Source: Acidobacteriota bacterium (GTDB taxonomy: Bacteria > Acidobacteriota > Terriglobia > Bryobacterales > Bryobacteraceae). From it: a stretch of DNA of 64,000 nucleotides. The number at the start of each line of letters is the position of its first letter. Position 1 is the stretch's first letter. The position numbers were made by a program, and so were the translations under genes. Below are positions 18,510 through 27,880 of the stretch, piece after piece. The notes under the pieces are model-generated. The model had not been told where the DNA came from and did not search any database. It saw nothing but the letters and a program-made list of their open reading frames with translations. Where the stretch lies: contig JAFKEE010000038.1 of assembly GCA_017307505.1 (NCBI GenBank), forward strand, positions 81,760 through 145,759. Reading direction: 5' to 3'.

Positions 18510-19964
18510 ATGGTGCCCTCCAACCACGCTTTCGACTACGATCTGCTCGTGATCGGTTCCGGACCCGCGGGGCAGCGCGCCGCCATCCAGGCTGCGAAAC
18601 TTCAGAAGCGCGTCGTTCTGGTCGAAAAGAAAAGTGTCCTTGGAGGCGTTTCGGTCAACACCGGAACCATCCCCTCGAAAACCCTCCGGGAAGCCGTGCT
18701 CGACCTCTCCGGCTACCGCTCCAAGGAATTCTACGGACTCTCTTACTCCGTGAAGCAGCGCATCACCATGCAGGATCTGCTTCAGCGCGTCGACACCGTC
18801 ATTCGCCACGAAATTGACGTCACGCGCGCCCAACTCCTGCGCAATCGGGTAGAAGTCGTCAGTGCCACCGCGTCCTTCGTCGACGCACACACCATCCGCC
18901 TCGAATACGTCGAAGGCGGCGGCCAGCGCCTGCTCACCGCCGACAAGATCATCGTCGCCGTCGGCACCGAAGCCACACGCGACCCGCACATCCCCTTCGA
19001 CGGCCATCGCGTGCTCACCAGCGACGACATCCTGGTGCTGAATGAACTCCCCCGCACACTCACCGTCGTCGGCGCCGGCGTCATCGGCTGCGAGTACGCC
19101 TCCATGTTTGCCGCCCTCGGTGTGCGCGTCACCCTCGTCGACAAACGGCCGCGCCTCCTGCCCTTCGTCGATTGCGAGATCATCGATACCCTCGCTTACC
19201 ATCTGCGCGAGAACCGAGTCACTCTGCGCCTCGGGGAGAATGTCCACGGCATCGAGTTGCTCGAGGATGAATCCGGCGAACGCGTCCGCATTGTCCTCGA
19301 CAGCGGCAAACAGATCGTCACGGAAAAGGCGCTCTACTCCATCGGCCGCACCGGCAACACCAACCGCATCCGGCCCGAGGCCTCGGGCCTCAACGTCGAC
19401 GACCGCGGCCGCATCACCGTCAACGAGGACTACCAGACCAACATCCCCAACATCTACGCGGTGGGCGACGTCATCGGCTTTCCCAGCCTGTCATCCACCT
19501 CCATGGAACAGGGCCGCCTGGCCGCCTGCCACGCCTTCGGAGTCCCCGCCAGCAGCGTCCCCGATCTCTTTCCCTACGGCATCTACACCATCCCCGAGAT
19601 CTCCATGGTCGGCAAGAACGAGGAAGAGCTCACCCAGGCCGGCATTCCTTACGAAGTCGGCAAGGCCCGTTACCGGGAGATCGCGCGCGGCCAGATTGTG
19701 GGCGACACCACAGGCCTGCTCAAGCTCCTGTTCCACTTCGAAACCCGCCAGTTGCTCGGCGTCCACATCATTGGCGAAGGCGCCAGCGAGTTGATCCACA
19801 TCGGCCAGGCCGTGCTCACCTACGGCGGTAAGGTCGACTACTTCGTGAACACGGTGTTCAACTACCCGACCCTCGCGGAGTGCTACAAGACCGCTGCCTT
19901 TGACGGCGTGAACCGGATCGGCGGCAGTACCGATCCCATCAGCCCCGCCAGGACCGCTGGCTGA
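18510..19964 (+). CDS. sthA: soluble pyridine nucleotide transhydrogenase (Si-specific)
   Basis: A 484-residue FAD-dependent enzyme moving hydride between NADPH and NAD+ in the cytosol. The FAD motif GSGPAGQRAA (about 13-22), the NAD motif VVGAGVIGCEYASMFAALG, an FAD-binding IYAVGDVIGFP, and the C-terminal HIGQAVLTYGG with a dimerisation region match SthA-type proteins of the mycobacterial kind. Where disulfide reductases have CXXXXC, this has SVNTGTIPSKTLRE with no cysteine, excluding a disulfide reductase role. No ribosome binding site precedes ATG 18510, and a stable hairpin ends 10 bases upstream. Its TGA abuts the stop of the convergent transglutaminase gene. Confidence 0.92.
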   Translation: MVPSNHAFDYDLLVIGSGPAGQRAAIQAAKLQKRVVLVEKKSVLGGVSVNTGTIPSKTLREAVLDLSGYRSKEFYGLSYSVKQRITMQDLLQRVDTVIRHEIDVTRAQLLRNRVEVVSATASFVDAHTIRLEYVEGGGQRLLTADKIIVAVGTEATRDPHIPFDGHRVLTSDDILVLNELPRTLTVVGAGVIGCEYASMFAALGVRVTLVDKRPRLLPFVDCEIIDTLAYHLRENRVTLRLGENVHGIELLEDESGERVRIVLDSGKQIVTEKALYSIGRTGNTNRIRPEASGLNVDDRGRITVNEDYQTNIPNIYAVGDVIGFPSLSSTSMEQGRLAACHAFGVPASSVPDLFPYGIYTIPEISMVGKNEEELTQAGIPYEVGKARYREIARGQIVGDTTGLLKLLFHFETRQLLGVHIIGEGASELIHIGQAVLTYGGKVDYFVNTVFNYPTLAECYKTAAFDGVNRIGGSTDPISPARTAG

Positions 19965-20936
19965 TCACTGCTGCTGCATCTGCTGCTGCTGCTGCTGCCG
20001 CAGCAGGTCTTCCGATGTGTTGAGATCGCGCTCCACATCAGCATCCCACTCCGTCACCATCTCGGCCAGTTCCGGCGGCAGCTCTTCGCAGGCGTTCACG
20101 CCCACTGCCACCGTCAGCTTCGAATCCGCCATCCCTTTCAGCACGCCCCTCGTCGGAGGAACGTCCGCATAGTCGCGGCCAATGGCCGTCCGCACATGCC
20201 GCTCGCCAGCAATCAGGTCATTGGTCGGATCGAAGCCAACCCAGCCCAGTGTCGGCAGGTAGGCCTCCACCCATGCGTGCGTCGCCCCATCGGACGACCG
20301 GTCGCGGTCCCCCGCCCTGTGGAACAGATATCCACTCACATACCGCGCCGGAATGCCCAACTGGCGCAGCACGGCGATCATGATATGCGACATGTCCTGG
20401 CAAACGCCCTTCCGCTGCTGCAGCGCCTCGTCGATCGGTGAGTCCACTCGAGTCGACTGAGGCACATACTCGAGAGCCTGAAAGAGCTTCGAATTGACCT
20501 CACGGACCAGCATCAGCGGATCGTCCCGCCGCTCGATGCCCAACTCCTGCATAAACGAAAGCAGCAGTTCAGAAGGCTTCGCATATGCACTGGGCAACAG
20601 TTTGGGCCACAGGTCGCCGTCCTCCACGGCCTTGTCCAGCTCGGCCCACGCTCCAGGCGTCAGGAAGTGCGGCAACTCCGGAAACAGCTTCATCTCCACA
20701 ACACTTTCGGCCGTGATCTGCAGGTTGCGGTGCGGACCGGGAATTCCGAAATGATGGATGGAGTTGCCCAGATGATCGCGATAGGAATGGATCTGCGCTT
20801 TCGGCGTCACGGTCACCTTGAAGTCCAGGCAACGCTGATTGCCCTCCGTCCGCGGATGCATGCGCAGCTCCATCAGGCTCTCATACACCGGATCGCTATA
20901 GGCAAATCGGGTGAGGTGTCGGATGCGGTAATACAA
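19965..20936 (-). CDS. transglutaminase-like cysteine protease-fold protein with C-terminal polyglutamine tail
   Basis: A 323-residue protein with a bacterial transglutaminase-like N-terminal beta domain (MYYRIRHLTRFAYSDPV) and a transglutaminase core holding the triad: Cys in RKGVCQDMSH, His in THAWVEAYLP, Asp in GFDPTND. Known members act as proteases or amide-transfer enzymes; the substrate is not known. The protein ends in six Gln, Met and three Gln encoded by a CAG-type repeat. A TTG start at 20936 is supported by GGAGG seven bases upstream within the end of the alpha-E gene. It is 2 bases downstream of that gene, and belongs to the three-gene cluster with the ATP-grasp protein. Confidence 0.9.
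   Translation of the reverse strand: MYYRIRHLTRFAYSDPVYESLMELRMHPRTEGNQRCLDFKVTVTPKAQIHSYRDHLGNSIHHFGIPGPHRNLQITAESVVEMKLFPELPHFLTPGAWAELDKAVEDGDLWPKLLPSAYAKPSELLLSFMQELGIERRDDPLMLVREVNSKLFQALEYVPQSTRVDSPIDEALQQRKGVCQDMSHIMIAVLRQLGIPARYVSGYLFHRAGDRDRSSDGATHAWVEAYLPTLGWVGFDPTNDLIAGERHVRTAIGRDYADVPPTRGVLKGMADSKLTVAVGVNACEELPPELAEMVTEWDADVERDLNTSEDLLRQQQQQQMQQQ
19970..19999. repeat. CTG/CAG trinucleotide repeat
   Basis: Three CTG units (19970-19978), one CAT and six CTG units (19982-19999) read on the plus strand; on the coding strand they give the C-terminal Gln-rich tail of the transglutaminase-like protein. Such a pure run is prone to slippage, so its length may vary between strains. Confidence 0.85.
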
Positions 20937-20938
20937 AC

Positions 20939-21913
20939 TCAGGCCTCCAATGCCGTCTCAACAGGGTATGAGATAAACGCCTTGTAGATGCCTGAGTGGA
21001 TCTCAGCCGTCTGCCGCTTCAAATCCGACATCATGCCGTGAAGCCCGTTGGCGATAATCTCATCGATCTGCGCATAGCTCAACGCGGACCGCCAGCGGCC
21101 CGTCACGCGCTGCACCTTCGCTCCACGCCGGCTCGGTGACACCGCGCTCACCGCATCCAGAGCCGACTGCACCCGGTCCGCCGAAAACCGGATCGAATGG
21201 GGGAACGTCTCATTCAACACCAGGAACTCCGCCACGCGGTCCGGAGCGATCTTCGCCGTGTACACCTTGCAGTACGCCTCAAACGCCGTCGCGCAGCGCA
21301 GCACACCGATCCACTCCAGGTAGTCCGCCGTATCCGGACCCGCATCCGGCCGCATCGCCGCCTCTCCGGAAAAGTAGCGGAAGTGGACATCCACCAGGGT
21401 CGCCAGCGTGAACGCGCGCTCCAGGAACCGCCCGAGTTGAATGAACCGCCACCCTTCCCCGTGGCCCGACGTCGAATCCGTCACCCCCTGGAACAGCAGC
21501 GAACCTTCCTTCACGGCTTCCAGGAACTCCCGCGGATCGCCCGTCCACAAATCGTCCTGAGCGGCCGTGTGCACCTCGTGATAGAGCTTGTTCAGGTGCT
21601 CCCACATCTCGGAACTGATCTGCTCGCGCACCTGCCGCGCATTGTCCCGCGCGGACCGGATACAGCTGATAATCGACATCGGATTCGACTGCTCGAAGCA
21701 GAACAGGTGCAGCAGGCTATGCGGATCCAGCTCCTGCGCCGAGGATTTATCCATCCCCAGCGACTCCAGCACCCGCGGCCAGCGCCCGAAACTGGCGTCC
21801 TGCGGCTGCTCCAGCTCCAGGTTCATGTGCACGTTCACCACGCGAGCCGTATGCTCCGCCCGCTCCAGGTAGCGCGCCATCCAGTACAGACTGTCTGCAA
21901 CTCTCGAAAGCAC
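20939..21913 (-). CDS. alpha-E domain protein (DUF403)
   Basis: A 324-residue all-helical protein of the alpha-E family, recognised by MLSRVADSLYWMARYLERAEHTARVV at its start, HLNKLYHEV and WRFIQLGRFLERA in the middle, and YAQIDEIIANGLHGMM near the end. Family members occur almost always beside a circularly permuted ATP-grasp and a transglutaminase-like protein, as here; the set is thought to modify peptides or proteins by amide bond formation and removal. A GTG start at 21913 has AAGGAAGG upstream. The transglutaminase gene begins 2 bases after its stop. Confidence 0.92.
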   Translation of the reverse strand: MLSRVADSLYWMARYLERAEHTARVVNVHMNLELEQPQDASFGRWPRVLESLGMDKSSAQELDPHSLLHLFCFEQSNPMSIISCIRSARDNARQVREQISSEMWEHLNKLYHEVHTAAQDDLWTGDPREFLEAVKEGSLLFQGVTDSTSGHGEGWRFIQLGRFLERAFTLATLVDVHFRYFSGEAAMRPDAGPDTADYLEWIGVLRCATAFEAYCKVYTAKIAPDRVAEFLVLNETFPHSIRFSADRVQSALDAVSAVSPSRRGAKVQRVTGRWRSALSYAQIDEIIANGLHGMMSDLKRQTAEIHSGIYKAFISYPVETALEA

Positions 21914-22121
21914 TCAAACCTTCCTTGGAAGCCCAGCGGTCAGCGATCAGAAAACAGCTCTCAGCGATCAGCGCTCAGCTGTCAGCTAAACAACCCCGGC
22001 CAACCGTTGAGAGGAACTCCCTCACCCGATCGCACCCCATCCACCGCGAACAAGCCCAAGCTGATAGCTGATAGCTGACAGCTGAAAGCTAACACTCCGA
22101 ACCCTCAACTCATCCCCAACC
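21914..22121. repeat. intergenic repeats of the AGCTGA/TCAGCGATCAG type
   Basis: This 208-base gap inside the amidoligase cluster contains iterated eight- to ten-base units: TCAGCGATCAG occurs twice near 21950-21971, and GCTGATA/GCTGACA/GCTGAAA units follow one another at 22060-22090. A perfect 13-base inverted pair, TCAGCTGTCAGCT (21975-21987) and AGCTGACAGCTGA (22073-22085), brackets about 85 bases, so the transcript could form a long stem-loop. No gene is visible. Confidence 0.65.
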
Positions 22122-23579
22122 CTAGTCCGCCAACACCCACGTATCCTTACTCCCGCCGCCCTGCGAACTGTTCACCACCAGCGAGCCCTTGCGTAGCGCG
22201 ACCCGCGTCAGCCCACCCGGCACAATCGTCACCTTCTCACCCGACAGAATGTACGGCCGCAGATCGATGTGCCTCGGCTCAATCGAGCCGCCCTCAATAA
22301 ACGTAGGAGCCCGCGACAACATCAGCGTCGGCTGCGCGATGTAATTGCGAGGGTTTTCCAGGATGCGCTTTCGGAACTCGCCCCGCTCCTCCTTTGTCGA
22401 ATGCGGGCCGATCAGCATCCCATACCCACCGCTCTCGCCCACCGCCTTCACCACCATCTTGTCGAGGTTCTCCAGCGTGTAGTCCCTCGACTCCTTCTCC
22501 GCCATCAGGTACGTCTCGACGTTGTTGATGATCGGGTCCTGGCCCAGATAGTATTTGATGATCCGCGGCACATACGCATACACGGCCTTGTCATCGCTGA
22601 CCCCCGTGCCGATCGCATTGGCCAGCGTCACATTGCCCGCGCGGAATGCATTGAACAAACCGGCCACACCCAGAATCGAGTCCTGCCGGAACGCCAGCGG
22701 ATCCACGAAATCGTCGTCGATGCGCCGGTAGATCACATCCACGCGCCGCAACCCGGCCGTCGTCCGCATGTACACCGTGTTGTCGTGCACCAGCAGGTCG
22801 CGCCCTTCCACCAGTTCGATGCCCATCTGGCGCGCCAGGTACGAGTGTTCGAAGTACGCCGAGTTGAACACGCCCGGCGTCAGCAGCACAATAGTCGGAT
22901 CCGTTCGCCCCTCCGGCGCCAGCGATCGCAGCGTATCCAGCAGCGCGTGGCTGTAGTGGTCGATCGGCCGCACGCGGCACTCCTGCAACTGGCCCGGAAA
23001 CACGCGCTTCATCACCTGCCGCGACGTCAGCATGTAACTCACCCCGCTCGGCACGCGGAGGTTGTCTTCCAGCACCGCGAACTCGCCCGATGGCAGCCGG
23101 ATCAGGTCCGTCCCCATCACCGTGACGTAGTTGTTGCGCGGCACATTCACTCCGCGCATCTCGCGACGGAAGTGCGGGCAACTGTAGATCAGTTCGCGCG
23201 GCACCACCTTGTCATCCAGAATCTTTTGATCGTGGTAGATGTCGTGCAGGAACAGGTTCAGCGCCGTGATGCGCTGCGTCAGTCCCTGCTCGATCGTCGA
23301 CCACTCCTTCGCGGTGATGATCCGCGGCAGCAGGTCGTGCGGAAAAATCCGCTCCGTCCCTTCCGTGCGGCCATACACCGTGAACGTGATGCCCTGGTGC
23401 AGGAAACTCAAGTCGGCCGCCTGCTTGCGCCGGCGGAGTTCCTCGCTCGGCATCTCGAGAATCTTGTCCAGCAGGAGACGGTAGTGCTGGCGCACCTCCC
23501 CGTCGTTCGTGAACATCTCGTCATAGCTCGAGTTCAGAAGGTAGTTGTGAAACGGGGCTGGGAGAACGCTTTCCACCAT
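22122..23579 (-). CDS. circularly permuted ATP-grasp protein (type 2)
   Basis: A 485-residue protein of the circularly permuted ATP-grasp family (DUF404/DUF407). Landmarks are [14 protein letters not shown], the DPLAFRQDS and [15 protein letters not shown] segments, and the C-terminal lysine-rich [19 protein letters not shown] loop that binds nucleotide. The family is predicted to ligate amino or amide groups to peptides or proteins using ATP (amidoligase clusters of Iyer and Aravind). It is followed by alpha-E and transglutaminase-like genes on the same strand. ATG 23579 has AGGG some 12 bases upstream; GTG one codon later is possible. Confidence 0.92.
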   Translation of the reverse strand: MVESVLPAPFHNYLLNSSYDEMFTNDGEVRQHYRLLLDKILEMPSEELRRRKQAADLSFLHQGITFTVYGRTEGTERIFPHDLLPRIITAKEWSTIEQGLTQRITALNLFLHDIYHDQKILDDKVVPRELIYSCPHFRREMRGVNVPRNNYVTVMGTDLIRLPSGEFAVLEDNLRVPSGVSYMLTSRQVMKRVFPGQLQECRVRPIDHYSHALLDTLRSLAPEGRTDPTIVLLTPGVFNSAYFEHSYLARQMGIELVEGRDLLVHDNTVYMRTTAGLRRVDVIYRRIDDDFVDPLAFRQDSILGVAGLFNAFRAGNVTLANAIGTGVSDDKAVYAYVPRIIKYYLGQDPIINNVETYLMAEKESRDYTLENLDKMVVKAVGESGGYGMLIGPHSTKEERGEFRKRILENPRNYIAQPTLMLSRAPTFIEGGSIEPRHIDLRPYILSGEKVTIVPGGLTRVALRKGSLVVNSSQGGGSKDTWVLAD

Positions 23580-23677
23580 GTCGTGATAACCCTTACTTCC
23601 GCCACAGAGGGTGCGTTCGACAGGGAACGGATAAGCGGGATTGTAGCACGCCGGACAGCCTTCTATTCTGGTAGGAG

Positions 23678-24898
23678 ATGAAGAACGTTCTAGCCATCCT
23701 ACTGGCTGGTGGTGCTGGTGAGCGTTTGTACCCTCTCACCCGCGACCAGGCCAAGCCGGCTGTACCCTTCGGCGGCATCTACCGGATCATAGACTTCACG
23801 CTCTCCAACTGTGTGAACTCCGGACTTCGCCGCATCTTCTGTCTCACGCAATACAAATCCCTCGAGCTCACACGCCATCTTCGCGAAGGCTGGGACCTCT
23901 TTTCCGGTGAAATGGGCGAATTCATAGAAGTCATCCCGCCCATGCGCCGCGTCCATTCCGACTGGTATCTGGGTACGGCCGACGCCGTCTATCAGAACCT
24001 CGAGAGCATCCTGATCGAACGGCCTTCCCAGGTCATCGTGCTCTCTGCCGACCAGATCTACAAAATGGATTACCGCGAAATGCTCAGCTGGCATCAGCGT
24101 CATAACGCCGAAGTCACCATCGCGACACTCCAGGTACCCATCCCCGACGCTACCCGCTTCGGCATCACCGATATCGACCCCGTCACCTACCGGATCCACG
24201 ATTTCGAGGAAAAACCACAGCACGGCCACCCCGTACTGTCTCCCTTTGGCGAGAACATGGTCAGCGCCTCCATGGGCATCTACATCTTCAACACCGATGT
24301 CCTGCTCGAAGCCCTGCGGGAGGATGCTGCCGATGAGGACTCGGCCCACGACTTCGGCCACAACGTCCTGCCCAACCTGTTGCAGCGCCGCCGCGTCATC
24401 GCCTACGACTTCCGCGATCTCAACAACAAGCGCGTCCGCTATTGGCGCGACGTGGGCACCATCGACTCTTACTACGAATCGAACCTGGACCTCGTCAGCG
24501 TCCTTCCGGAATTAAACCTCTACGACACCGAATGGCCCATCCGCACGCGCATGCAACAGGCCCCTCCAGCCAAGTTCGTGTTTGCCCAGGAAGGCCGCCG
24601 GATGGGGGTCGCGACGGACTCCTTCGTCTCCCCGGGCGTCATCGTCAGCGGAGGCCGCGTGCACCGCAGCATCCTCTCCCCCGGTGTCCGCGTGAACAGC
24701 TACGCCGACGTCGATCACTCCATCCTGCTCCCCGGGGCCACCATCGGACGCTACTGCCGCGTCCGCAAAGCCATCGTGGATAGCGGAGTTCATCTGCCCG
24801 AAGGCACGTCGGTAGGCGAGGATCCGGAGCGCGATCGTGCCGCCGGCTATCACGTCACCGACGGGGGAGTCACTGTCGTCTTCGACAACCACGACTAG
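23678..24898 (+). CDS. glgC: glucose-1-phosphate adenylyltransferase
   Basis: A 406-residue ADP-glucose pyrophosphorylase, the committed step of bacterial glycogen synthesis. The nucleotide-binding signature [27 protein letters not shown] opens the protein, and the substrate region [12 protein letters not shown], the FEEKP segment and a C-terminal left-handed beta-helix ([26 protein letters not shown]) follow. Length is normal. GGTAGGAG directly abuts ATG 23678, an unusually short spacing, and a TATTCT lies 13 bases upstream, so a very short leader is possible. It is divergent from the ATP-grasp gene. A neighbouring role in carbohydrate storage does not by itself link it to that cluster. Confidence 0.96.
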   Translation: MKNVLAILLAGGAGERLYPLTRDQAKPAVPFGGIYRIIDFTLSNCVNSGLRRIFCLTQYKSLELTRHLREGWDLFSGEMGEFIEVIPPMRRVHSDWYLGTADAVYQNLESILIERPSQVIVLSADQIYKMDYREMLSWHQRHNAEVTIATLQVPIPDATRFGITDIDPVTYRIHDFEEKPQHGHPVLSPFGENMVSASMGIYIFNTDVLLEALREDAADEDSAHDFGHNVLPNLLQRRRVIAYDFRDLNNKRVRYWRDVGTIDSYYESNLDLVSVLPELNLYDTEWPIRTRMQQAPPAKFVFAQEGRRMGVATDSFVSPGVIVSGGRVHRSILSPGVRVNSYADVDHSILLPGATIGRYCRVRKAIVDSGVHLPEGTSVGEDPERDRAAGYHVTDGGVTVVFDNHD

Positions 24899-25195
24899 CA
24901 CTGCCCGAACCGCGCCGCCGGCCCAGCCCGTCCATCCAACCAGCGGGTCAGGCGGCGCGGACTTCTCCACCCCAATTCAAAACGGACCGGCTTCCATCCA
25001 CCAACCATCCGCTACCCGCCGGAAAACCTCAGAGGTCCGTCAAACAAAGGAAAACCCCAACAAATGGGACGGCGGACCCCCAGGTCCGCGCGGGGTCCCC
25101 AGACCCCGCCCGCCTATGCCCATCCAGGCATACCTCCACACACCAACACCAACCATCCGGAGCGAGGGAACAAGGATAAGCGAGGCAATCAGGCC
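24899..25195. other. non-coding gap between glgC and the TPR gene, with hairpins
   Basis: Two convergent genes meet here. A ten-base inverted pair CCGCGCCGCC (24910-24919) / GGCGGCGCGG (24951-24960) just after glgC can fold with a 31-base loop. Between them and the next structure the sequence is A/C-rich and unstructured. Two adjacent hairpins lie at 25072-25109. No coding sequence is apparent. Confidence 0.6.
25072..25109. repeat. pair of adjacent hairpins with the same CCCA loop
   Basis: GCGGACC-CCCA-GGTCCGC (25072-25089) is followed without a gap by GCGGGGTC-CCCA-GACCCCGC (25090-25109). Both stems are perfect and the loops identical, which suggests a repeated palindromic unit with one diverged copy. 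No T-tract follows, so it is not a standard terminator. Confidence 0.7.
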
Positions 25196-27088
25196 CTACA
25201 GCCGCGCCGCCGACCGCGCCCGCGCAATCTGGCCAAACCGGTCATTCCTGTCGCCCACATACTGCAGGAACAGATCGTAGTCGCGCTGCGCTTCCGCCGG
25301 CTTCTTCGCCGCCAGGGAAACCTCCGCCCTCGTATAGAACAGGTTCGGATAGATCAGGAAGTCGTAGAGCAGTTGCTGCTCGGGCGTCAGCACCGGCCAG
25401 CGGACACTCACCAGCGAAGCCGCCTGGCCCGCCTGCCCGCTCTGCGTCAGGCACAGCGCCAGCAGCTCCCGGTAAGGCGTCAATGTCCCGCCCGGTTGCT
25501 TCGCCATCAGGCTCTGCCAGGCCTCGGCGGCCGGCTTCCACTGGCCGCGCGCCGTCAGGCCAAGCGCCCGGGCTTCCGTTCTGAGGCCCTCATCGGAAAG
25601 CTGCACCAGCTTCGATTCCGGCTCCACAGCCAGCGTCGCTACCGCGGCATACACCCGCTGCGCGGGCGTGGTTGCTGTCGCACGCGCCATACGGGCCGCC
25701 GCTTCCGCGCCTTCCGCATCTCCGTCCGCCAGGGCGTGCAGCGCCAGGACCGAAGCGGCAAACGGAGCCACCGGATGGCCCTTCTGCGTCGCGAACGCCT
25801 TCATCCGGTTTTTCGCCTGCACGGTCTGCCCGAACAGATACTCCCACCGCGCCTTGCTCAACTCCAGCCACGCGTCGTTCAGCTTCTCCCGGTCCTCGAA
25901 GAATCTCTCCAGCGTGGCCTTCGCCGACTGCTTGTCGCCGTTCAGCCAGTGCGCCAGCGCCGCCTTCTCCAGCGCCGCGCCATTGTTGTACTTCTTGTCC
26001 TTCTCGTAGGAGACCTGGAACGCCTTGGCAGCCTCGGCAAACTGCCCGCTCATCAGCGCAATCTCCCCCAGGGAATCCTGAGGATTGGCTGTCACCGTAT
26101 CCAGCCGGCCATACTGCTCAACTGCCGCTTTTGCTTCTTTGAACTTGCCCAGATAAGCGAGATTGTAGGCGTAGTTGTTCCACAACTCCGCCCGCAGAGG
26201 AGCCGCCTGCACCGCCCGGTGGCCTGCCCACTCCGCCTTCTCGAACTGCCGGATCGCCACATACACTTGCGACAACTGGAGCAGCGAAGCCTGGTCGCTG
26301 GGAACAACCCGCGTGATCCGCTCCAGCGCATCGGCCCGCTCGGCCAGGTTCCGCGTCAGGACCGATTGAGCCAGGTCCAACCGGGCCCGGCTCAGGCTGC
26401 TGATGCCTTTTCCCGCGACACGGCTCTCCGAGATGGTCTTCAGCACCACCCCTGCATCGCCTTCCTTGCCCAGTCGGTCCACCAGGTTCTCCCAGCACCA
26501 GCCGCACGAAGGATCCGCGGCCACCGCGGACTCATAGCCCGCCAGCGCCTCCCGAGCCGAAGTCGCGTTCATCGCCGCCGAAATCCGGCGCGCCGCTTCG
26601 TCATTGTGAAGATCCGGCGCCGCAAGTTTGGCGCCAGCGGCCATCCGGGTGGCGACTACCCCTGTGACGCCCGAGATCAGATCCACCCATCGCCCCTGCC
26701 CCACCGGGAGGTCCTTCTGGATGACGACCTCACGGCTCCGCGCATCTTCCACGAACGCACGCACCACGGGCCCGCCGGCGGAACGGGTGAAATAACCGTA
26801 GACCAGGTAGGTGGCGCCCAGCGCGACTGCATCGTTCGCATTGCTGGCGGTGATCCCTACCACGTCGGGCACTGGCGCCAGTTGCCGGCCCGCCGCCAGC
26901 GGGATCAATCGCTCAGGCCAATCGAGCGCTGCATCGCCCGTCTGGTTTTCAAAGGGGAGAAAGGCCACCCGCAGCCCGCGTTGCTCCTGTGCAACAGGGG
27001 GCCTGTGCCGTTTCCAGATAAACAGTCCGGCGCCGCCGCCGAGACCAATCACTACCACCGCCCACAGGACGAGTCGCCTAAAGGACAC
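25196..27088 (-). CDS. membrane-anchored tetratricopeptide repeat protein
   Basis: A 630-residue protein with one N-terminal helix (about 7-25) and a long series of TPR-like helical pairs from about 165 to the end. An early segment, RVAFLPFENQTGD, resembles the FlgO/TolB-like domain seen in adenylate-cyclase-type TPR proteins, followed by GATYLVYGYFTR. No enzymatic residues are apparent; a scaffold role at the membrane is likely. A GTG start at 27088 overlaps the last 11 bases of the preceding TPR gene, so translation is probably coupled. Confidence 0.85.
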   Translation of the reverse strand: MSFRRLVLWAVVVIGLGGGAGLFIWKRHRPPVAQEQRGLRVAFLPFENQTGDAALDWPERLIPLAAGRQLAPVPDVVGITASNANDAVALGATYLVYGYFTRSAGGPVVRAFVEDARSREVVIQKDLPVGQGRWVDLISGVTGVVATRMAAGAKLAAPDLHNDEAARRISAAMNATSAREALAGYESAVAADPSCGWCWENLVDRLGKEGDAGVVLKTISESRVAGKGISSLSRARLDLAQSVLTRNLAERADALERITRVVPSDQASLLQLSQVYVAIRQFEKAEWAGHRAVQAAPLRAELWNNYAYNLAYLGKFKEAKAAVEQYGRLDTVTANPQDSLGEIALMSGQFAEAAKAFQVSYEKDKKYNNGAALEKAALAHWLNGDKQSAKATLERFFEDREKLNDAWLELSKARWEYLFGQTVQAKNRMKAFATQKGHPVAPFAASVLALHALADGDAEGAEAAARMARATATTPAQRVYAAVATLAVEPESKLVQLSDEGLRTEARALGLTARGQWKPAAEAWQSLMAKQPGGTLTPYRELLALCLTQSGQAGQAASLVSVRWPVLTPEQQLLYDFLIYPNLFYTRAEVSLAAKKPAEAQRDYDLFLQYVGDRNDRFGQIARARSAARL

Positions 27089-27857
27089 GCGGCTCCAGTT
27101 TCATCAGCTCCTCGAACTCCGGCAGGCTTCGGATCGTCTCGAACTCGGCATCCTGCATGTACTTCTTCCGCTCTTTGAAGCCCTCTTCCAGCGACTTCCG
27201 GATGTAAAGCAGCGCCAGTTCCGTCCGCCCGTTCTTGGCATACGTCTTTGCCAGGTAGTAGTGGAACTTTGCGCGCTCCGTCACGGAACGCTCCTGCAGC
27301 AGCACGCCATGCGAGCCGCGGCTCTCGAAGACTTCCGGGTCGATCGACAGAGCCTTCTCATAGGCCTCCGTCGCTCTCTTGTAATCCTTGCGCGCGAAGT
27401 AGGCAGTGCCCAGGTTCGAGTACATCGAAGCGGACTCCGGCGAAATCTTCAGCGCCCGCTGGTACGTCGAAACCGCCCGGCGATAATTCTTCTTCGCGTA
27501 GTGAATCGTCCCGAGATTGTTGATTGCCTCGGCATACTTCGAGTTGATCTTGAGCGCCCGCTCATAGTACTTTCGCGCCGTATCCAGATCCGACATCTGG
27601 TGATAGGCAATCCCTACTTTGTTGTAAATAATCGACGTCGGGGGCTTTGTCTCCAGGTACGTCTCCACGGCTTCCCGAAACATCTTTCTCGCCATGAAGA
27701 TGTCAGCCCGCGCCTCTGGCGTCAGTGGCGTTGCGGATTGTGGGGGGACCACCGGTTTGGCGTCGCGCACGTCCGCGCGGATATCCTGGGCCGATGCGGC
27801 GGTCGGCAGCGTCAAAGCGATGAATACAAAGGAACCGATCAGGCGATTGGACCACAT
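27078..27857 (-). CDS. exported tetratricopeptide repeat protein
   Basis: A 259-residue protein with a signal peptide (MWSNRLIGSFVFIALTLPTA, cleavage near ASA) and at least three consecutive TPRs at about 95-200, with repeats such as YYERALKINSKYAEAINNLGT, TYQRALKISPESASMYSNLGT and YEKALSIDPEVFESRG. It ends in a short helical region. GGAGGG seven bases before ATG 27857 is a good ribosome binding site. It is 23 bases after the PBP gene stop and overlaps the next TPR gene, suggesting one operon with a cell-envelope role. Confidence 0.88.
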   Translation of the reverse strand: MWSNRLIGSFVFIALTLPTAASAQDIRADVRDAKPVVPPQSATPLTPEARADIFMARKMFREAVETYLETKPPTSIIYNKVGIAYHQMSDLDTARKYYERALKINSKYAEAINNLGTIHYAKKNYRRAVSTYQRALKISPESASMYSNLGTAYFARKDYKRATEAYEKALSIDPEVFESRGSHGVLLQERSVTERAKFHYYLAKTYAKNGRTELALLYIRKSLEEGFKERKKYMQDAEFETIRSLPEFEELMKLEPRVL

Positions 27858-27880
27858 ACGGCCCTCCTCGATTCAATGGT

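Noticed and set aside
21950..22090. Possible CRISPR-like array in repeated AGCTGA units
   Set aside because: Repeats are too short and irregular, with no constant spacers, and no cas genes are nearby.
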